This document shows, piece by piece, positions 10,012 to 19,637 of a DNA stretch of 64,000 nucleotides. Under the pieces are notes generated by a model. That model saw only the letters and a list, made by a program, of their open reading frames with translations. It was not told where the DNA came from and did no database searches. Origin of the DNA: Diplonema japonicum (taxonomy: Eukaryota; Euglenozoa; Diplonemea; Diplonemida; Diplonemidae). The stretch's first letter is position 1. Each line of letters starts with the position of its first letter. The position numbers and the translations under genes are program-made. Location: NCBI GenBank assembly GCA_964019335.1, contig OZ025702.1:455751-519750 (forward strand), given 5' to 3'.

Positions 10012-13000
10012 GGACCCGTATCATGATCTTCCTCCCAATCAGTGTTCCCCTGCTCTGCTACCCCCCTTCAGTGTTTAGCATGAGCCCCTACTTCTCCCTT
10101 CCCCGAATATGCAACCAAAAACATGCATATTCAAACATCGCGATGGAGGCACTCCTCAGGCTGTTAGCTGATGGTGATGTGCACCCCAACCCTGGCCCGC
10201 CATGCAAGAAGATATCCCTCAAGGTGAAGACGACAGGATTATGGAAGGACTTCTACGTTCCAGCGGGAGAACCTCAAGGCACGAAAGGTAGTGTTCCGCG
10301 TCCGCCCTTGACATCGATAGGTGATGCGAAAACGTGCGACACAGTGACGATAACATCGGTTAACGTTACTTCGTGGAACAACACATTCCACATCCTCAAG
10401 AAGGTAACAGCCAATATCCTGTGTGTTCAGGAGACGGCGCTGACGGCTACGACACAATTCCAAGTGGCTACAACAATGAAGGGGGATCCGGGTATGACGC
10501 AGAGGCGTGTCATATTTGGGAAACCGCAACGTGGACTGATGCTGGACGGTGTTGAATCCCCAACCTTAGCGGAGAGGGGAGGCGTCGCCACATTATACCG
10601 TATTCCCGGCACCTGCATAGAACAGCATGTCCTCCCGGATGTTGGACAGCAGACGAGATTCCAACATGTAATGTACGCGATGGGTGAAGGCAACAGGTGG
10701 TTACACGTAGTTAACCTGTACGCCGATGTTGATAAGTCGAAGGCTGGAGTCGCTGCTCGCGAAACCTTACTTTGCAATATCCTAAACCGATTGCGGATAT
10801 CGCTAGGCCAGGTCCCGATCATTGTAGTTGGAGATATGAACACTACAATCGATGCATCTCCTACATTGCAACATGCGCTTAACACGCACTGGGTGGACGC
10901 ATCCGCGATGTTTGCAAAACATCAAGGGAGGGACCCAAGCCCCACCTACGTTACTGCCGTTGCAGCCACAAGACCCGACTACATCCTGATGAACCCCATA
11001 GCTGCTGCAGCGCTTGTGTCCTGTGTTACTGAAGACATAGGCGTGCCGTCGCATCGAGCGCTAACTGTGACGCTGAAGTTACCAGCCATGCGGCAACTTG
11101 TACCCATGTACAAGGTACCCAGACAGCTCAAATGTCCGAACACCGTCATCACGGGAACGCCTGGCTTGTTCGACCGCAGAATCTTCAACACTACCCTGCT
11201 GACTAACCTGAACTCGGCCATTCGATACCTAGCCGTCGCTGTTGAGGACCTCCTAGGAGCCGATCTCACACAGCGGGGGCGAGGAGACTTGCGGCAACCG
11301 GTGCTTCGGGAGATTTCCGCACCGTCGAATCATGAAGGGTGTGGGGCAGCGACCTGCAAAGAGAACCAAGTCGCGATCCTTAAGCGGAAGATTAAATCAT
11401 TGATCCGACGAATGGAAGAAACACCCGCGATAGGATGCATGTCGCACGAGATGAGGGCACAGATACGTAACGTGTACACCACTGCAGTGCGTCTGAAGCT
11501 ATGGACTGAGAGACCCGACCCCCAAGATTGGTCTTGTAACGACGAGATTTACACGGCGATGGCTGAGCTTAGGGGTAGGGCTGCGAAGTCGAACGCTGAG
11601 ATAATCAGCCGCAACAAGAGACACCGGAACAAGGAGTACGCGAGGTGGACTGCGGAAGAGTTTGGCACGGACCGTAAACGTGTGACGGCATTTTTAAAGG
11701 ATGGTACGGTGGAACAAGAAACGAAGACCACGCAAACCGTACGGCGCGACAGTGGGCAGATCACCGCTAACGCAGTCGAAATGTTGAGGACCTTGGAGCA
11801 GCATTGGGCGAAGGTTTTCTGCCTCTTCGGAAACGGAGAGACCAAGCCGTCGTACAAGAAATTCAAAGCGACCTACGGACAGTTCATCAAACGCACCGAA
11901 ATGACATGTCCTCTGATTACGGTGCAGGACTTGCGCGTAGTCCTCGCGAGAACGAAGAAGAAGACTGCGTGTGCTGTTGACGGGTGGCGCTTTGCTGAGC
12001 TCCATTGTCTGCCGGACGATGTTCTTGGCTCATTCGCGGACCTTTTCAATGCTATTGAGCTACAGGGTCGTTGGCCCGACACTGTGATGACTGCGTTGAT
12101 CTCGATGCTCCCGAAAAATGGTACAGGCCAACCGCTTGACCATCGACCGATCACCGTCACCAGTGTGATTTACCGCCTGTGGGCCTGTGTCCGACTCAAA
12201 CATGTTCTCGAATGGCAGGAGAAATGGATCGATCCCACCATGCACGGCTTCAGGCCCAAACACGGAGCTGACCATGTCCTCATGGACATATCGACAATGG
12301 TAGAGGATGCACTCCTAGGTGGGAGGCCACTGTATGGCTTAGCGCTGGACTTCCAAAAGTGCTTTGATCGAGTTCCGCAGGAGATTGCCCTTTCGTTAGT
12401 AGAGGACCTTGGCCTGAGCGTATCCATCACCCGTCCGATGCGATACGTGTATGAGAATCTGCAACGCCGACTAAAACTACCGCTTGGGGTAGGCGAGGTG
12501 CTACACGTGGACAATGGAATCCTCCAGGGGTGCCCGCTGTCGGCCGTTCTGATCAACGCACTGCTGTCGATCATGGTCAAAGAAATCGGACACTTGACGA
12601 AGGCAAAAACTACCTCATACGCCGATGATGTGACGATGTACAGCAGGAAGTCAGAACGACACGTACAGCGAGCTGTTGATAGAGTATCCGAGTTCTGTAA
12701 AATCACAGGGATGGCTCTGAACCACGAGAAGACGCTTGCTTTCAGCACCGTGAAGAAGTATACGTCAACTCTACGACAGGGTGGATTTACGTTTGCTACG
12801 AAGAAGAAGGTGAAGATCCTTGGAGTCACTCTGTCAATGGAAAGGAAAGGTAGGGCTGACAACAAGAGGGTGGAGAAAGCGGTCGAGACAGCCAAGAGAC
12901 TGGCCGCGTTACAACTACCCTTTACAAAGAAAGCCCTCATCGTGAGCCAATCTATTCTACCCGCTGCCTTATACGGTGCGCCATATGCCCCACCGTCAAA

Positions 13001-14384
13001 CGCGAAGATCGACGCCCTTAGGATCGCTGTAACAGATTGTCTGTGGGGTCCGTACAACACCACGCGCTCATCGGGCGCGCTCTTGAACATCGCACTACCG
13101 GGCCACACACACGACCCTCTTGCTGCCTTTGCCTACAAGACGGCGGGCACCGTCCTGAGGCTAGCGGAAAATCGAAGAATACGAAAGCGTGCAAGAAAGA
13201 TCCGGAAGAAGTACACGAAGAATATGAGGTCCGCTGGTCCCATAGGAACACTCCTGCGTCTTCTGGAACCAGCCAAGCTCGGATGGCCTTGGGCCAGGGC
13301 CCTCTTGGGCGTGCATAAAGCTGCCAGAGGTCATGAGATACGGCGAGTGACGAAAGCGATCAGAAGGAACGCAGTTGCCAAAGGCAGACCCTCCTTTATT
13401 GGTGTCGGCCGCGCAATTGACGAAGTCCGCACTAACGAGGTGTGGAAGAGTGCCAGGTCCGTGCAAGAGGAACGACTTGGCTTGAGGATGATCACGGGTG
13501 CCATGTTCCGCAGCTACCCGATCGTCGAACCAGAGGTACAATGTATTGGGTGTGAGGCGCTCTTCACCACGCAAGACGAGTACACCATACACACGTTCTG
13601 GAAATGCAAGGCACACGAAGAGGTACGCGGTGCACCTGAGTTCGCCCCTGCAATGCATGCATACAGGCAAGAGGGGATCACACGCTGCCTTGCACTACAC
13701 GGCATCATCCCTCTGGAATGTAAGACGGAACGGCCAGAGGTAATACAACAGATGCTGCTTGCGATCATCAGGAGAGTGAGCGCGAAGCAGGAAACGAAGA
13801 AGGCCGCGGTAGAAAGGTTCCCTTGGAACAGACCGCTGGTTGGAAGAGGGTGCTCGGTGCCAAGCCTGGATTGGTACAAGAACAACGGACTGAAACACTT
13901 CCAAGGGGATACGATTGTCCCAGAAGTGCTCAAATGGCTTCGCATGCTGCAGTGGAGCCCACATGGTTCAGTCTCAAGGATAGAGCTCGCACTCGACTTT
14001 GAGGCCACGACCAAACAGCTCATCTTGGAAGATACGGCTGACGTACGTAAGCGTGCAAACCGGCTAGCTAAAGTTCTGACAAAACTGTCAGAGGTGGCCG
14101 AAAAGAAAGCACGACCCCCTCCTATCCCCGGGAAACCTTTCTTGACATCCTCCCTCCGATCCATTGGTGCAAACAAACGGATCCGAGGGTATACCTGCAG
14201 ACCCACATTCGCATCGTACGACAAGGTGCGCTTCATCCTCGAACAGCGACTCGCAACCGGTTCACCGGGGAGAGACGACTGGAGCGACAAGTTCGTGCCG
14301 ACCTACCTCGAACCTACCCGAAGTATCCCCACCCCATCTGCCGATAAAAATGCAGCGACGCAGAAGGGTAACAACACAAGATAG
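10008..14384 (+). CDS. LINE-A ORF2: 2A-like peptide, APE endonuclease, reverse transcriptase, zinc knuckle
   Basis: 1458 residues from an ATG that overlaps the ORF1 stop (ATGA). Residues 55-64 are DGDVHPNPGP, a 2A-like ribosome-skipping motif. Next is an endonuclease/exonuclease/phosphatase domain: VQET, VVGDMN, TRPDYILMNP and SHRA supply the usual metal and catalytic residues. The reverse transcriptase follows: HRPITVTSVIYRLWA, HGFRPKHGADH, ALDFQKCFDRVP, GILQGCPLS and SYADDVTMY (YADD at 12618-12629). Near the C-terminus a CIGC...H...C cluster resembles the CCHC knuckle of other LINEs. A last conserved block, SRIELALDFEATT, is shared with LINE-B. The same frame is open back to 9060, but that part only shadows ORF1. 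Function: target-primed reverse transcription. Confidence 0.93.
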   Translation: MRTRIMIFLPISVPLLCYPPSVFSMSPYFSLPRICNQKHAYSNIAMEALLRLLADGDVHPNPGPPCKKISLKVKTTGLWKDFYVPAGEPQGTKGSVPRPPLTSIGDAKTCDTVTITSVNVTSWNNTFHILKKVTANILCVQETALTATTQFQVATTMKGDPGMTQRRVIFGKPQRGLMLDGVESPTLAERGGVATLYRIPGTCIEQHVLPDVGQQTRFQHVMYAMGEGNRWLHVVNLYADVDKSKAGVAARETLLCNILNRLRISLGQVPIIVVGDMNTTIDASPTLQHALNTHWVDASAMFAKHQGRDPSPTYVTAVAATRPDYILMNPIAAAALVSCVTEDIGVPSHRALTVTLKLPAMRQLVPMYKVPRQLKCPNTVITGTPGLFDRRIFNTTLLTNLNSAIRYLAVAVEDLLGADLTQRGRGDLRQPVLREISAPSNHEGCGAATCKENQVAILKRKIKSLIRRMEETPAIGCMSHEMRAQIRNVYTTAVRLKLWTERPDPQDWSCNDEIYTAMAELRGRAAKSNAEIISRNKRHRNKEYARWTAEEFGTDRKRVTAFLKDGTVEQETKTTQTVRRDSGQITANAVEMLRTLEQHWAKVFCLFGNGETKPSYKKFKATYGQFIKRTEMTCPLITVQDLRVVLARTKKKTACAVDGWRFAELHCLPDDVLGSFADLFNAIELQGRWPDTVMTALISMLPKNGTGQPLDHRPITVTSVIYRLWACVRLKHVLEWQEKWIDPTMHGFRPKHGADHVLMDISTMVEDALLGGRPLYGLALDFQKCFDRVPQEIALSLVEDLGLSVSITRPMRYVYENLQRRLKLPLGVGEVLHVDNGILQGCPLSAVLINALLSIMVKEIGHLTKAKTTSYADDVTMYSRKSERHVQRAVDRVSEFCKITGMALNHEKTLAFSTVKKYTSTLRQGGFTFATKKKVKILGVTLSMERKGRADNKRVEKAVETAKRLAALQLPFTKKALIVSQSILPAALYGAPYAPPSNAKIDALRIAVTDCLWGPYNTTRSSGALLNIALPGHTHDPLAAFAYKTAGTVLRLAENRRIRKRARKIRKKYTKNMRSAGPIGTLLRLLEPAKLGWPWARALLGVHKAARGHEIRRVTKAIRRNAVAKGRPSFIGVGRAIDEVRTNEVWKSARSVQEERLGLRMITGAMFRSYPIVEPEVQCIGCEALFTTQDEYTIHTFWKCKAHEEVRGAPEFAPAMHAYRQEGITRCLALHGIIPLECKTERPEVIQQMLLAIIRRVSAKQETKKAAVERFPWNRPLVGRGCSVPSLDWYKNNGLKHFQGDTIVPEVLKWLRMLQWSPHGSVSRIELALDFEATTKQLILEDTADVRKRANRLAKVLTKLSEVAEKKARPPPIPGKPFLTSSLRSIGANKRIRGYTCRPTFASYDKVRFILEQRLATGSPGRDDWSDKFVPTYLEPTRSIPTPSADKNAATQKGNNTR
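10170..10199 (+). other. 2A-like ribosome-skipping motif (DGDVHPNPGP)
   Basis: Codons for D-G-D-V-H-P-N-P-G-P, preceded by a hydrophobic/basic helix (MEALLRLLA), as in 2A peptides. The consensus is D-V/I-E-x-N-P-G-P; here E is H. Skipping would release the first 63 residues of ORF2 and start the endonuclease with proline. Confidence 0.75.
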
Positions 14385-14582
14385 ACCCCCCACCACGCTG
14401 CACACTTAACGCCAAATAGTGTTGCAACCAAAGCCCCATTTTTTTTTTTAAATAATTTTTTTTCTCCTCTCATAAAAAAAACCCCTCGTCCCTCCCCCCC
14501 CCCTCTTTTTCTATTTTCTTTTTAAATATTTTTGAAAATATTATATCATTCCCCCCCCAAAGAAAAACAGAGCACACTCTAA

Positions 14583-15395
14583 ATGCAATGTGCACCTTTT
14601 GGAAACCCGTGTGGATCTTGTAACAAAGGGCAAGTTTGCAGCCAAATAGAAAATTGCGCTTTCATGTGCATTACAAGCCTAGATGGTGCAGGAAGCTGGG
14701 TAAAGGACGCAGGTGAAGACGAATACAGGACGCTCCTGCCGTGGGCAGGTTTCTTGGAAGGGATAGGGGTGGTGCTCATAGTTTTAATAGGGTTGCTGTG
14801 GAAGAAAACGGGGACGTATGAAGTTGGAGTGAGCAGGGAGACGCTGCCCACCGTCCCGCCACCACCACCACCACCACCACGACAACCGAGAAGCATTGCA
14901 TCTCCAGAAGAAGTCAAAGCCCATGTGATGAGCCCTGCCATCGCATCGTCTGTATCGCCTGTGGCTTCTATTGAAGCAATGTCACCTACTCTAACCCCAA
15001 AGGATCTTCATATCGATTTCGCAAACACTGAGCCGACCCCACACTCCCCTGATCAGCTGCTTGATACACCGCTGTCATGTGGGTTTTCCGTGGAGATCGA
15101 CTCCAAGAGGCTTGCCGGTCTCTATGGCGTCTCCAAGACTAATGCAGAATTCACGTGTTACTGTCACCACTTCACACAGGATGGTGCGCACTGTACCGTT
15201 ACGCAGACGGATTCTAAAGCGTCTCGTGCCTGTCCTGGGGTGTTGTACGCCCGCAAGAGCAGTGCGGCATTCAACTTCCTTGGCATCTCGAACCTCATTT
15301 TAGAATGCCGTCCTAAAAAGGACGGGCACACCCGGTGCACGGACAAACACTGCCCTTACCTGGCGGAGGGGGTCGCGTGTCCTTACACCGTGTAA
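14583..15395 (+). CDS. Single-pass membrane protein, cysteine-rich (unknown function)
   Basis: 270 residues. The N-terminal 50 residues are cysteine-rich (CAPFGNPCGSCNKGQVC) without a cleavable signal. A single hydrophobic span lies near residues 57-75 (FLEGIGVVLIVLIGLLW), followed by K/T and a polyproline run of eight (codon repeat ccaccacca). The C-terminal half holds another cysteine-rich domain (about residues 165-270: CGFSV, CYCHH, CTVTQ, CPGVLY, CRPKKDG, CTDKHCPYL, CPYTV). The span may act as a signal anchor. No family was recognised. The gene starts only about 145 nt after LINE-A; because the N-terminal cysteines look like the middle of an extracellular domain, upstream exons may have been separated by the LINE insertion. 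Confidence 0.65.
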   Translation: MQCAPFGNPCGSCNKGQVCSQIENCAFMCITSLDGAGSWVKDAGEDEYRTLLPWAGFLEGIGVVLIVLIGLLWKKTGTYEVGVSRETLPTVPPPPPPPPRQPRSIASPEEVKAHVMSPAIASSVSPVASIEAMSPTLTPKDLHIDFANTEPTPHSPDQLLDTPLSCGFSVEIDSKRLAGLYGVSKTNAEFTCYCHHFTQDGAHCTVTQTDSKASRACPGVLYARKSSAAFNFLGISNLILECRPKKDGHTRCTDKHCPYLAEGVACPYTV

Positions 15396-15520
15396 AAAAA
15401 AAGAGAAGAAAAAAAAAAAAAGAAAAAAAAGAAAGGGGTGGGGGAAATGTTGTGTTTTATGTTATATTTATCACCCCTTCCCCTTCCCTTTCCCCTTCCC
15501 CTTCACCACCCTCAGACAGC

Positions 15521-16258
15521 ATGGATCTATATGATGCGATAAGTGAGGATGGTGCCAAGGACGTCACTTGCTACGTTTTCGGCAGTTATCTAAAAAGGAA
15601 AGGTGTTCCCCTTGACGAAAGACTAGTAGGTGTGGTGTTCAAACGGTGCGATGTGGACAAGGACTTCATACTGGACCGAAGGGAGGTGGGGCTGATAGCC
15701 GATTTGTATCCGGCCCTGGGGACCAGCCTGCAAAGGTGCAGCACGCTGGAAAGCGAAGACGGAGTCGAGATAGGGACGGGACTGGGCGCGGTGGAGAAGG
15801 AGTACTTAGTACTGAAAAAAAAAGAAGGCCTTGCGAGGCGGCACTTGAAATCCTGCCGTGAGACCTGTGACGAACTGACGACAACCCTTGCTGCTAGAGA
15901 GCGGAAGGTTTCGCAGCTCAACGAAATATATAACACCACCACTGTGCTGCACGAAGCATCTCTTAGAGACACCGCTTCGCATACTGCAAAACAAAACCGG
16001 CTTAAGAAACAGCTTGCTACCCGACAGCAAGAATTAGCTGAAGCCACCAATTTCGCCATCCGCACAGCGTCAGAACACGAAGAGGCAACCGCTTCTTTCA
16101 CAACGGCGCAGCTGAAGACGTGTTCTTGCATCGCGTATGAAAAGAAGTTGAAAAGCTTGCGAAACAACGATGCTGCAGAGATGAAAACACCGAAAAAGAA
16201 AACCTTCGGTGGGGCGCACCGCTTGCCGTTCACCCCTAGAGACGTCAACGCATATTGA
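15521..16258 (+). CDS. EF-hand coiled-coil protein
   Basis: 245 residues from the ATG at 15521, eight nt after a clear polypyrimidine-AG (caccaccctcag); the frame is open upstream only through low-complexity sequence. Residues about 44-60 contain one canonical EF-hand loop, DVDKDFILDRRE, with acidic residues at loop positions 1, 3, 5, 9 and 12, so one Ca2+ site is plausible. From about residue 85 onward the protein is a charged helix (KEYLVLKKKEGLARRHLKS... LKKQLATRQQELAEATN), likely a coiled coil. A basic tail follows (KTPKKKTFGGAHRLPFTPRD). Possibly a calcium-responsive cytoskeletal linker; no specific family was identified. Confidence 0.72.
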   Translation: MDLYDAISEDGAKDVTCYVFGSYLKRKGVPLDERLVGVVFKRCDVDKDFILDRREVGLIADLYPALGTSLQRCSTLESEDGVEIGTGLGAVEKEYLVLKKKEGLARRHLKSCRETCDELTTTLAARERKVSQLNEIYNTTTVLHEASLRDTASHTAKQNRLKKQLATRQQELAEATNFAIRTASEHEEATASFTTAQLKTCSCIAYEKKLKSLRNNDAAEMKTPKKKTFGGAHRLPFTPRDVNAY

Positions 16259-16396
16259 ACGAGAGGAAAAAGGAAAAGATAGATGTACACTAGTAGATAG
16301 AGATGTAAACACCACTTTCTTCTTTTTTTTGTGCAGAGCAGAATATAAGCAAATCAACAGGAGATCGGGGTATTGGGAGTTGTGATGATGTAGAGA

Positions 16397-17734
16397 ATGG
16401 GTTGCTGCTTCAGCCGGTCTGATGATAATGCCGATCCTGCCTCGCCCCTGCCACCTCCGCACCCGTTGCCCGTCACCAAACGCAAGGCCGTGCAGCACAG
16501 GGTGAACCCCTTGCAGCAGTATCACGGTGCGTACACATTCGAGGACGCCATCGCTGGGAGATGGGCAGCACCGGGAGAGCAGTTGCCACGTCGGCCTGAC
16601 GCAGCTTGCAAACCTGTACGGATGACACCTGTGGTCATCGTTCCTGAGGCAAAAACTGTGATTAAGGTGTACAAGGTGGGTGACAGCGGGAAGAAGCCCT
16701 CCAAGCCCGAGTCTGGTCCTGCTGTCGTCGACTGCTACGGGTTGGAGGTTAACATCAGCAGTAGCTCGACAGAGTTGAGATTGCCCTCTTCTCCGTCGCC
16801 TCAAGACCCTGCCCCTCCTCCTCCTTTTCCTACGGCTTTGCCACCAGCCCGTGCCCCGACACCCGCCCCTGCAGCCCCCGTGCTGCCTGAACGGCCTTGC
16901 CTACAAGCGGTTCTCGAGAACCATCGCCGTGCGATGCCGTCTTCCACGTCGTGGGACATCACGCCCGTTTTAACGCACCCCCACCCGCCCAGTCTCCTCA
17001 CCACTATCATCATGAAAGAACACATCCTTAAGAATAGTTTCAGAGATCTCCAAGCGGAGCATGGGAGTCTTGACAGCTTTTACGAGCAGGCGGTGCCAAA
17101 GAGACTGGCAGAATGCAGCAACACCTGCAGCGGGGCTGGAAAGAACACAGGCCGTGGAGAGAAGAGCCGAGCGAACCTCAAGAGAGCATTGCGGGTAGCA
17201 AGGGAAGGCGTACGGAGGGATGACAAGCTGGTGAACCTGTATATGGATGTAAACAAAGAAGTGTACAACGGGGTCATGGAGGCGATCCCATCACAGCATA
17301 TGGGGCGCTCACGGAGTGAGTGCAACCTTAAGGTTAAGGTGGGCAAGGTGTGTGTGTTCCCCCCCGAGGAGGTGGACGCGGCCATGGCTGCTATTGAGAA
17401 TTACTATTTGAAAACGAAAGAAGCAGTGCTCCAAGGGGAAGCACTTGGCATCGACCTTGTTGCGCGACTCTTTATGTCGCTCATATCTGTGCACCCATGT
17501 CCTGATGGCAACGGCCGCACTGCGTCTTGCATAGTGACCGCTGTGGCAGAGACTCTTTCCCTACCCCCACCCCTTCTCACAAAGGAGTCTTGCAAGATTC
17601 TACGTGCATATGAAAATCAACAACATCCTTCACAAAATTCCACTCCTTCTGACTGCCTCCATATAATGTCCACGGCTATGGCGGACGCCCTAATGACACT
17701 CTCGGACCACCTCGATGAGGTAATAGAAACATAA
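16397..17734 (+). CDS. Fic-domain protein (putative AMP transferase) with acylation motif
   Basis: 445 residues. The N-terminus MGCCFSRSDD has Gly2 for N-myristoylation and Cys3/Cys4 for palmitoylation, so membrane attachment is likely. Residues 30-200 are proline-rich and low in structure. The C-terminal half is a Fic domain: the flap-like VCVFPPEEVDAAM (about 315-327) and the catalytic motif HPCPDGNGR (366-374), matching HPFx(D/E)GN(G/K)R with the catalytic His and the acidic, Gly and Arg residues kept. Fic enzymes usually transfer AMP (or other nucleotides/phosphocholine) to hydroxyl side chains. I do not see an obvious (S/T)xxxE(G/N) inhibitory helix. A ttttttgtgcag acceptor lies at 16325-16337, and the leader holds a tiny ATGATGTAG frame before the chosen ATG. 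Confidence 0.85.
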   Translation: MGCCFSRSDDNADPASPLPPPHPLPVTKRKAVQHRVNPLQQYHGAYTFEDAIAGRWAAPGEQLPRRPDAACKPVRMTPVVIVPEAKTVIKVYKVGDSGKKPSKPESGPAVVDCYGLEVNISSSSTELRLPSSPSPQDPAPPPPFPTALPPARAPTPAPAAPVLPERPCLQAVLENHRRAMPSSTSWDITPVLTHPHPPSLLTTIIMKEHILKNSFRDLQAEHGSLDSFYEQAVPKRLAECSNTCSGAGKNTGRGEKSRANLKRALRVAREGVRRDDKLVNLYMDVNKEVYNGVMEAIPSQHMGRSRSECNLKVKVGKVCVFPPEEVDAAMAAIENYYLKTKEAVLQGEALGIDLVARLFMSLISVHPCPDGNGRTASCIVTAVAETLSLPPPLLTKESCKILRAYENQQHPSQNSTPSDCLHIMSTAMADALMTLSDHLDEVIET

Positions 17735-17933
17735 AAGCAAAAAAAAAAACAAAACAAAACAAAAAAAAAAAAAAAAAAAAAACGTTTTTTTTTTTTCTTC
17801 TTTTTCTTTTTACCTGTTCAATTCCTTTTTGTTTCTTATCCCTCATGTAGTTTTTTTATATTTTTTTTTTTTTGAAACCTTCTTTGAAAACTTTTACCCT
17901 TCGCACCCCATCCACTCTCAAAGTGCCTGCAAA

Positions 17934-19637
17934 ATGAGCTCCCCCAGACCCGAAGGGACGGATGCCAAAAGGCCGCACATCATCAGCCTGTTCAACCCCA
18001 GCGACTACTCGACAGCAACGATGCCGTGTGATTTGATCAACCTGACCTTGGGGCAGATAAAGGCACACGCTGCTCTACAGTTCGGGCTAGCAGGAACAGT
18101 CTTCGAGCTGATGCACAACGGCAACCTGCTTGGGGACAGCGGGAAGGCCATCGATGTAGGCATCGGGAACGGGGCAGTCGTCGTTGCTCATGTGAAGCAG
18201 CCCCCCGTGATGCCCATGCTACCCGCTGTGAACCCGCAGCTGCAGATGTACCAGCTGGCGCTTACGAACCAGTTCGCCGCGTCGCTGACTTCGCCCCTCC
18301 CGTCACCGCAGCTCCCGGTCAGCTCCGCCATGCTTGCCGCAGGCCCACCTCCTCCCTTTATCCCTCAAATGGAGATCGGTGCAAGGTCAGGCAGTTGTGG
18401 TTCTGAGGTGTCCCTTACCACCCCTGCCACCTCGCCGCCCTCTCCCACCCCGACGCCATTCCCTGTGAACTCCGTTCCCGTCTCGACTGAGTTCTGCACC
18501 TATGCGGTTACTAGCGACGGGTCGCGGGCACTTCTCCAAGCGCTGCAGGGCCTCCCAGACCCCGCAGAGACTATCGACCAAGTGCTTCCCATCTTGTGCC
18601 CGAAGATGACAAGCCTAGCCGTGAACCACCATGCCTCGCGTGTCATCATAGGGATCATCAACCTGTGCAGACCGCAGCAGATGCTGATGCTGCTGACGCA
18701 CATCTGCAGCAACGTCGCCGAGCTGGTGGAGTCGAACTCAGGGTCTGAAGTCATGGTGGCGCTCGTGAACAACACGAAAGGCGCCGACGCGTACCGCAAC
18801 GAGGCAGGCACACCGCTGCTGGTGGAGGCAATCGCGGGAAGCTTGCCGGCGTTCGCAACATCTGTGAACGGCAGGAAGGTATGCCGCTAGAAATCCAACA
18901 CAACACAACAGGTCCTTCAAGCAGTGCTGCAGAAGCTCGCCCCAGAGGATGTCATGCTGATCTACGAGGCAGCAGCGGTGGGGCTGGTTTCACTAGCGAC
19001 GGATCAATGCGGGTGCATCACAATGCAAAGGTTGTGGGACAACGCAGGCCCCACCGTCAGAGCAAGGCTGCAGTCTCAGCTGATACACAACCTGGAGCAG
19101 ATGCTGACGGACCCTTACGGCAACTACGTAGTGCAGCACGCTGTGAAGGGGAACCCAACATTCTCCGCTGTTGTCGCAGAGAAGGTCACAGGGAGGATCT
19201 TGGAGTTTGCGGTGAACAAGTTCGCTTCAAATGTCATCGAAAAGTGCATGCAAACCGGTCCTGATGAGGTCAGGGAAGCTCTTATGAATAAGGTAACGGA
19301 AGAGGGTGTACTGGAGCATCTGATTGTTGATGCTTATGGGAACTATGTGGTCCAGTCAGTGGTGGATCAAGTGCCCGTGGGCTTGCTTGAGTATTTGCGT
19401 GCGTGTATTTTGCCTTTGGTGGGTGGGTCTCCTTATGGTTATCGAATTGAGACGAAACTTCAGAAAAGGTTCAGGAGCACATCTAGGAAGCCCCCTCACA
19501 ATGGTTCTCGCCAGCCCCTTCAGAATCTCTCCTCGCACGCCCCTTCTTCTGCGTCGGCGAACACTTCCACAACTCCCTTTGCAAAGGCTGTTCCGTGCTC
19601 AGCCCACCCTGGGCTTTCTTTCTCTAATAAGGCGTAG
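17934..19637 (+). CDS. Pumilio/PUF-repeat RNA-binding protein with N-terminal ubiquitin-like region
   Basis: Two exons, 17934-18878 and 18912-19637, joined by a 33-nt intron (gtatgc...caacag), giving about 556 residues. Residues 35-85 (LTLGQIKAHAALQFG...FELMHNGNLLGDSG...IGNGAVVVAH) have the spacing of a ubiquitin-like fold. A proline-rich linker leads to about eight PUF repeats. The last three full repeats carry the base-reading triads NYxxQ, SNxxE and NYxxQ, which by the known PUF code read U, G, U, so the classical UGU core should be recognised. A degenerate final repeat (YGYRIETKLQKR) and a serine-rich tail end the protein. Likely a 3' UTR-binding regulator of translation or mRNA decay. 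The intron sits inside a repeat (NGRK|VLQAVLQKL), and splicing restores it. Confidence 0.9.

Larger units (their letters stand above)
8766..14438 (+). mobile_element. LINE-A: non-LTR retrotransposon with two overlapping ORFs
   Basis: Element of about 5.7 kb. It begins right after a T run (8759-8765) and its 3' UTR of about 55 nt (14385-14438) ends at another T run rather than a poly(A) tail. It carries ORF1 (8788-10011) and ORF2 (10008-14384, apurinic-type endonuclease plus reverse transcriptase with YADD). Both ORFs are intact, so the copy may be recent or active. No target-site duplication can be read because both edges lie in homopolymer. The coding region is of even composition, unlike the flanking spacers. 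Clade is not assigned: 2A-like motifs near the N-terminus are known from trypanosome ingi/L1Tc elements and from several animal LINE clades. Confidence 0.9.

Noticed and set aside
12170-13108. Long - strand ORF of 312 codons
   Set aside because: Antisense of the LINE-A reverse transcriptase; composition effect with no recognisable motif.
15335-15520. Longer N-terminus for the EF-hand protein
   Set aside because: The extension encodes K/E runs and SPSP low complexity across the polypyrimidine-AG site, and lacks a better ATG.
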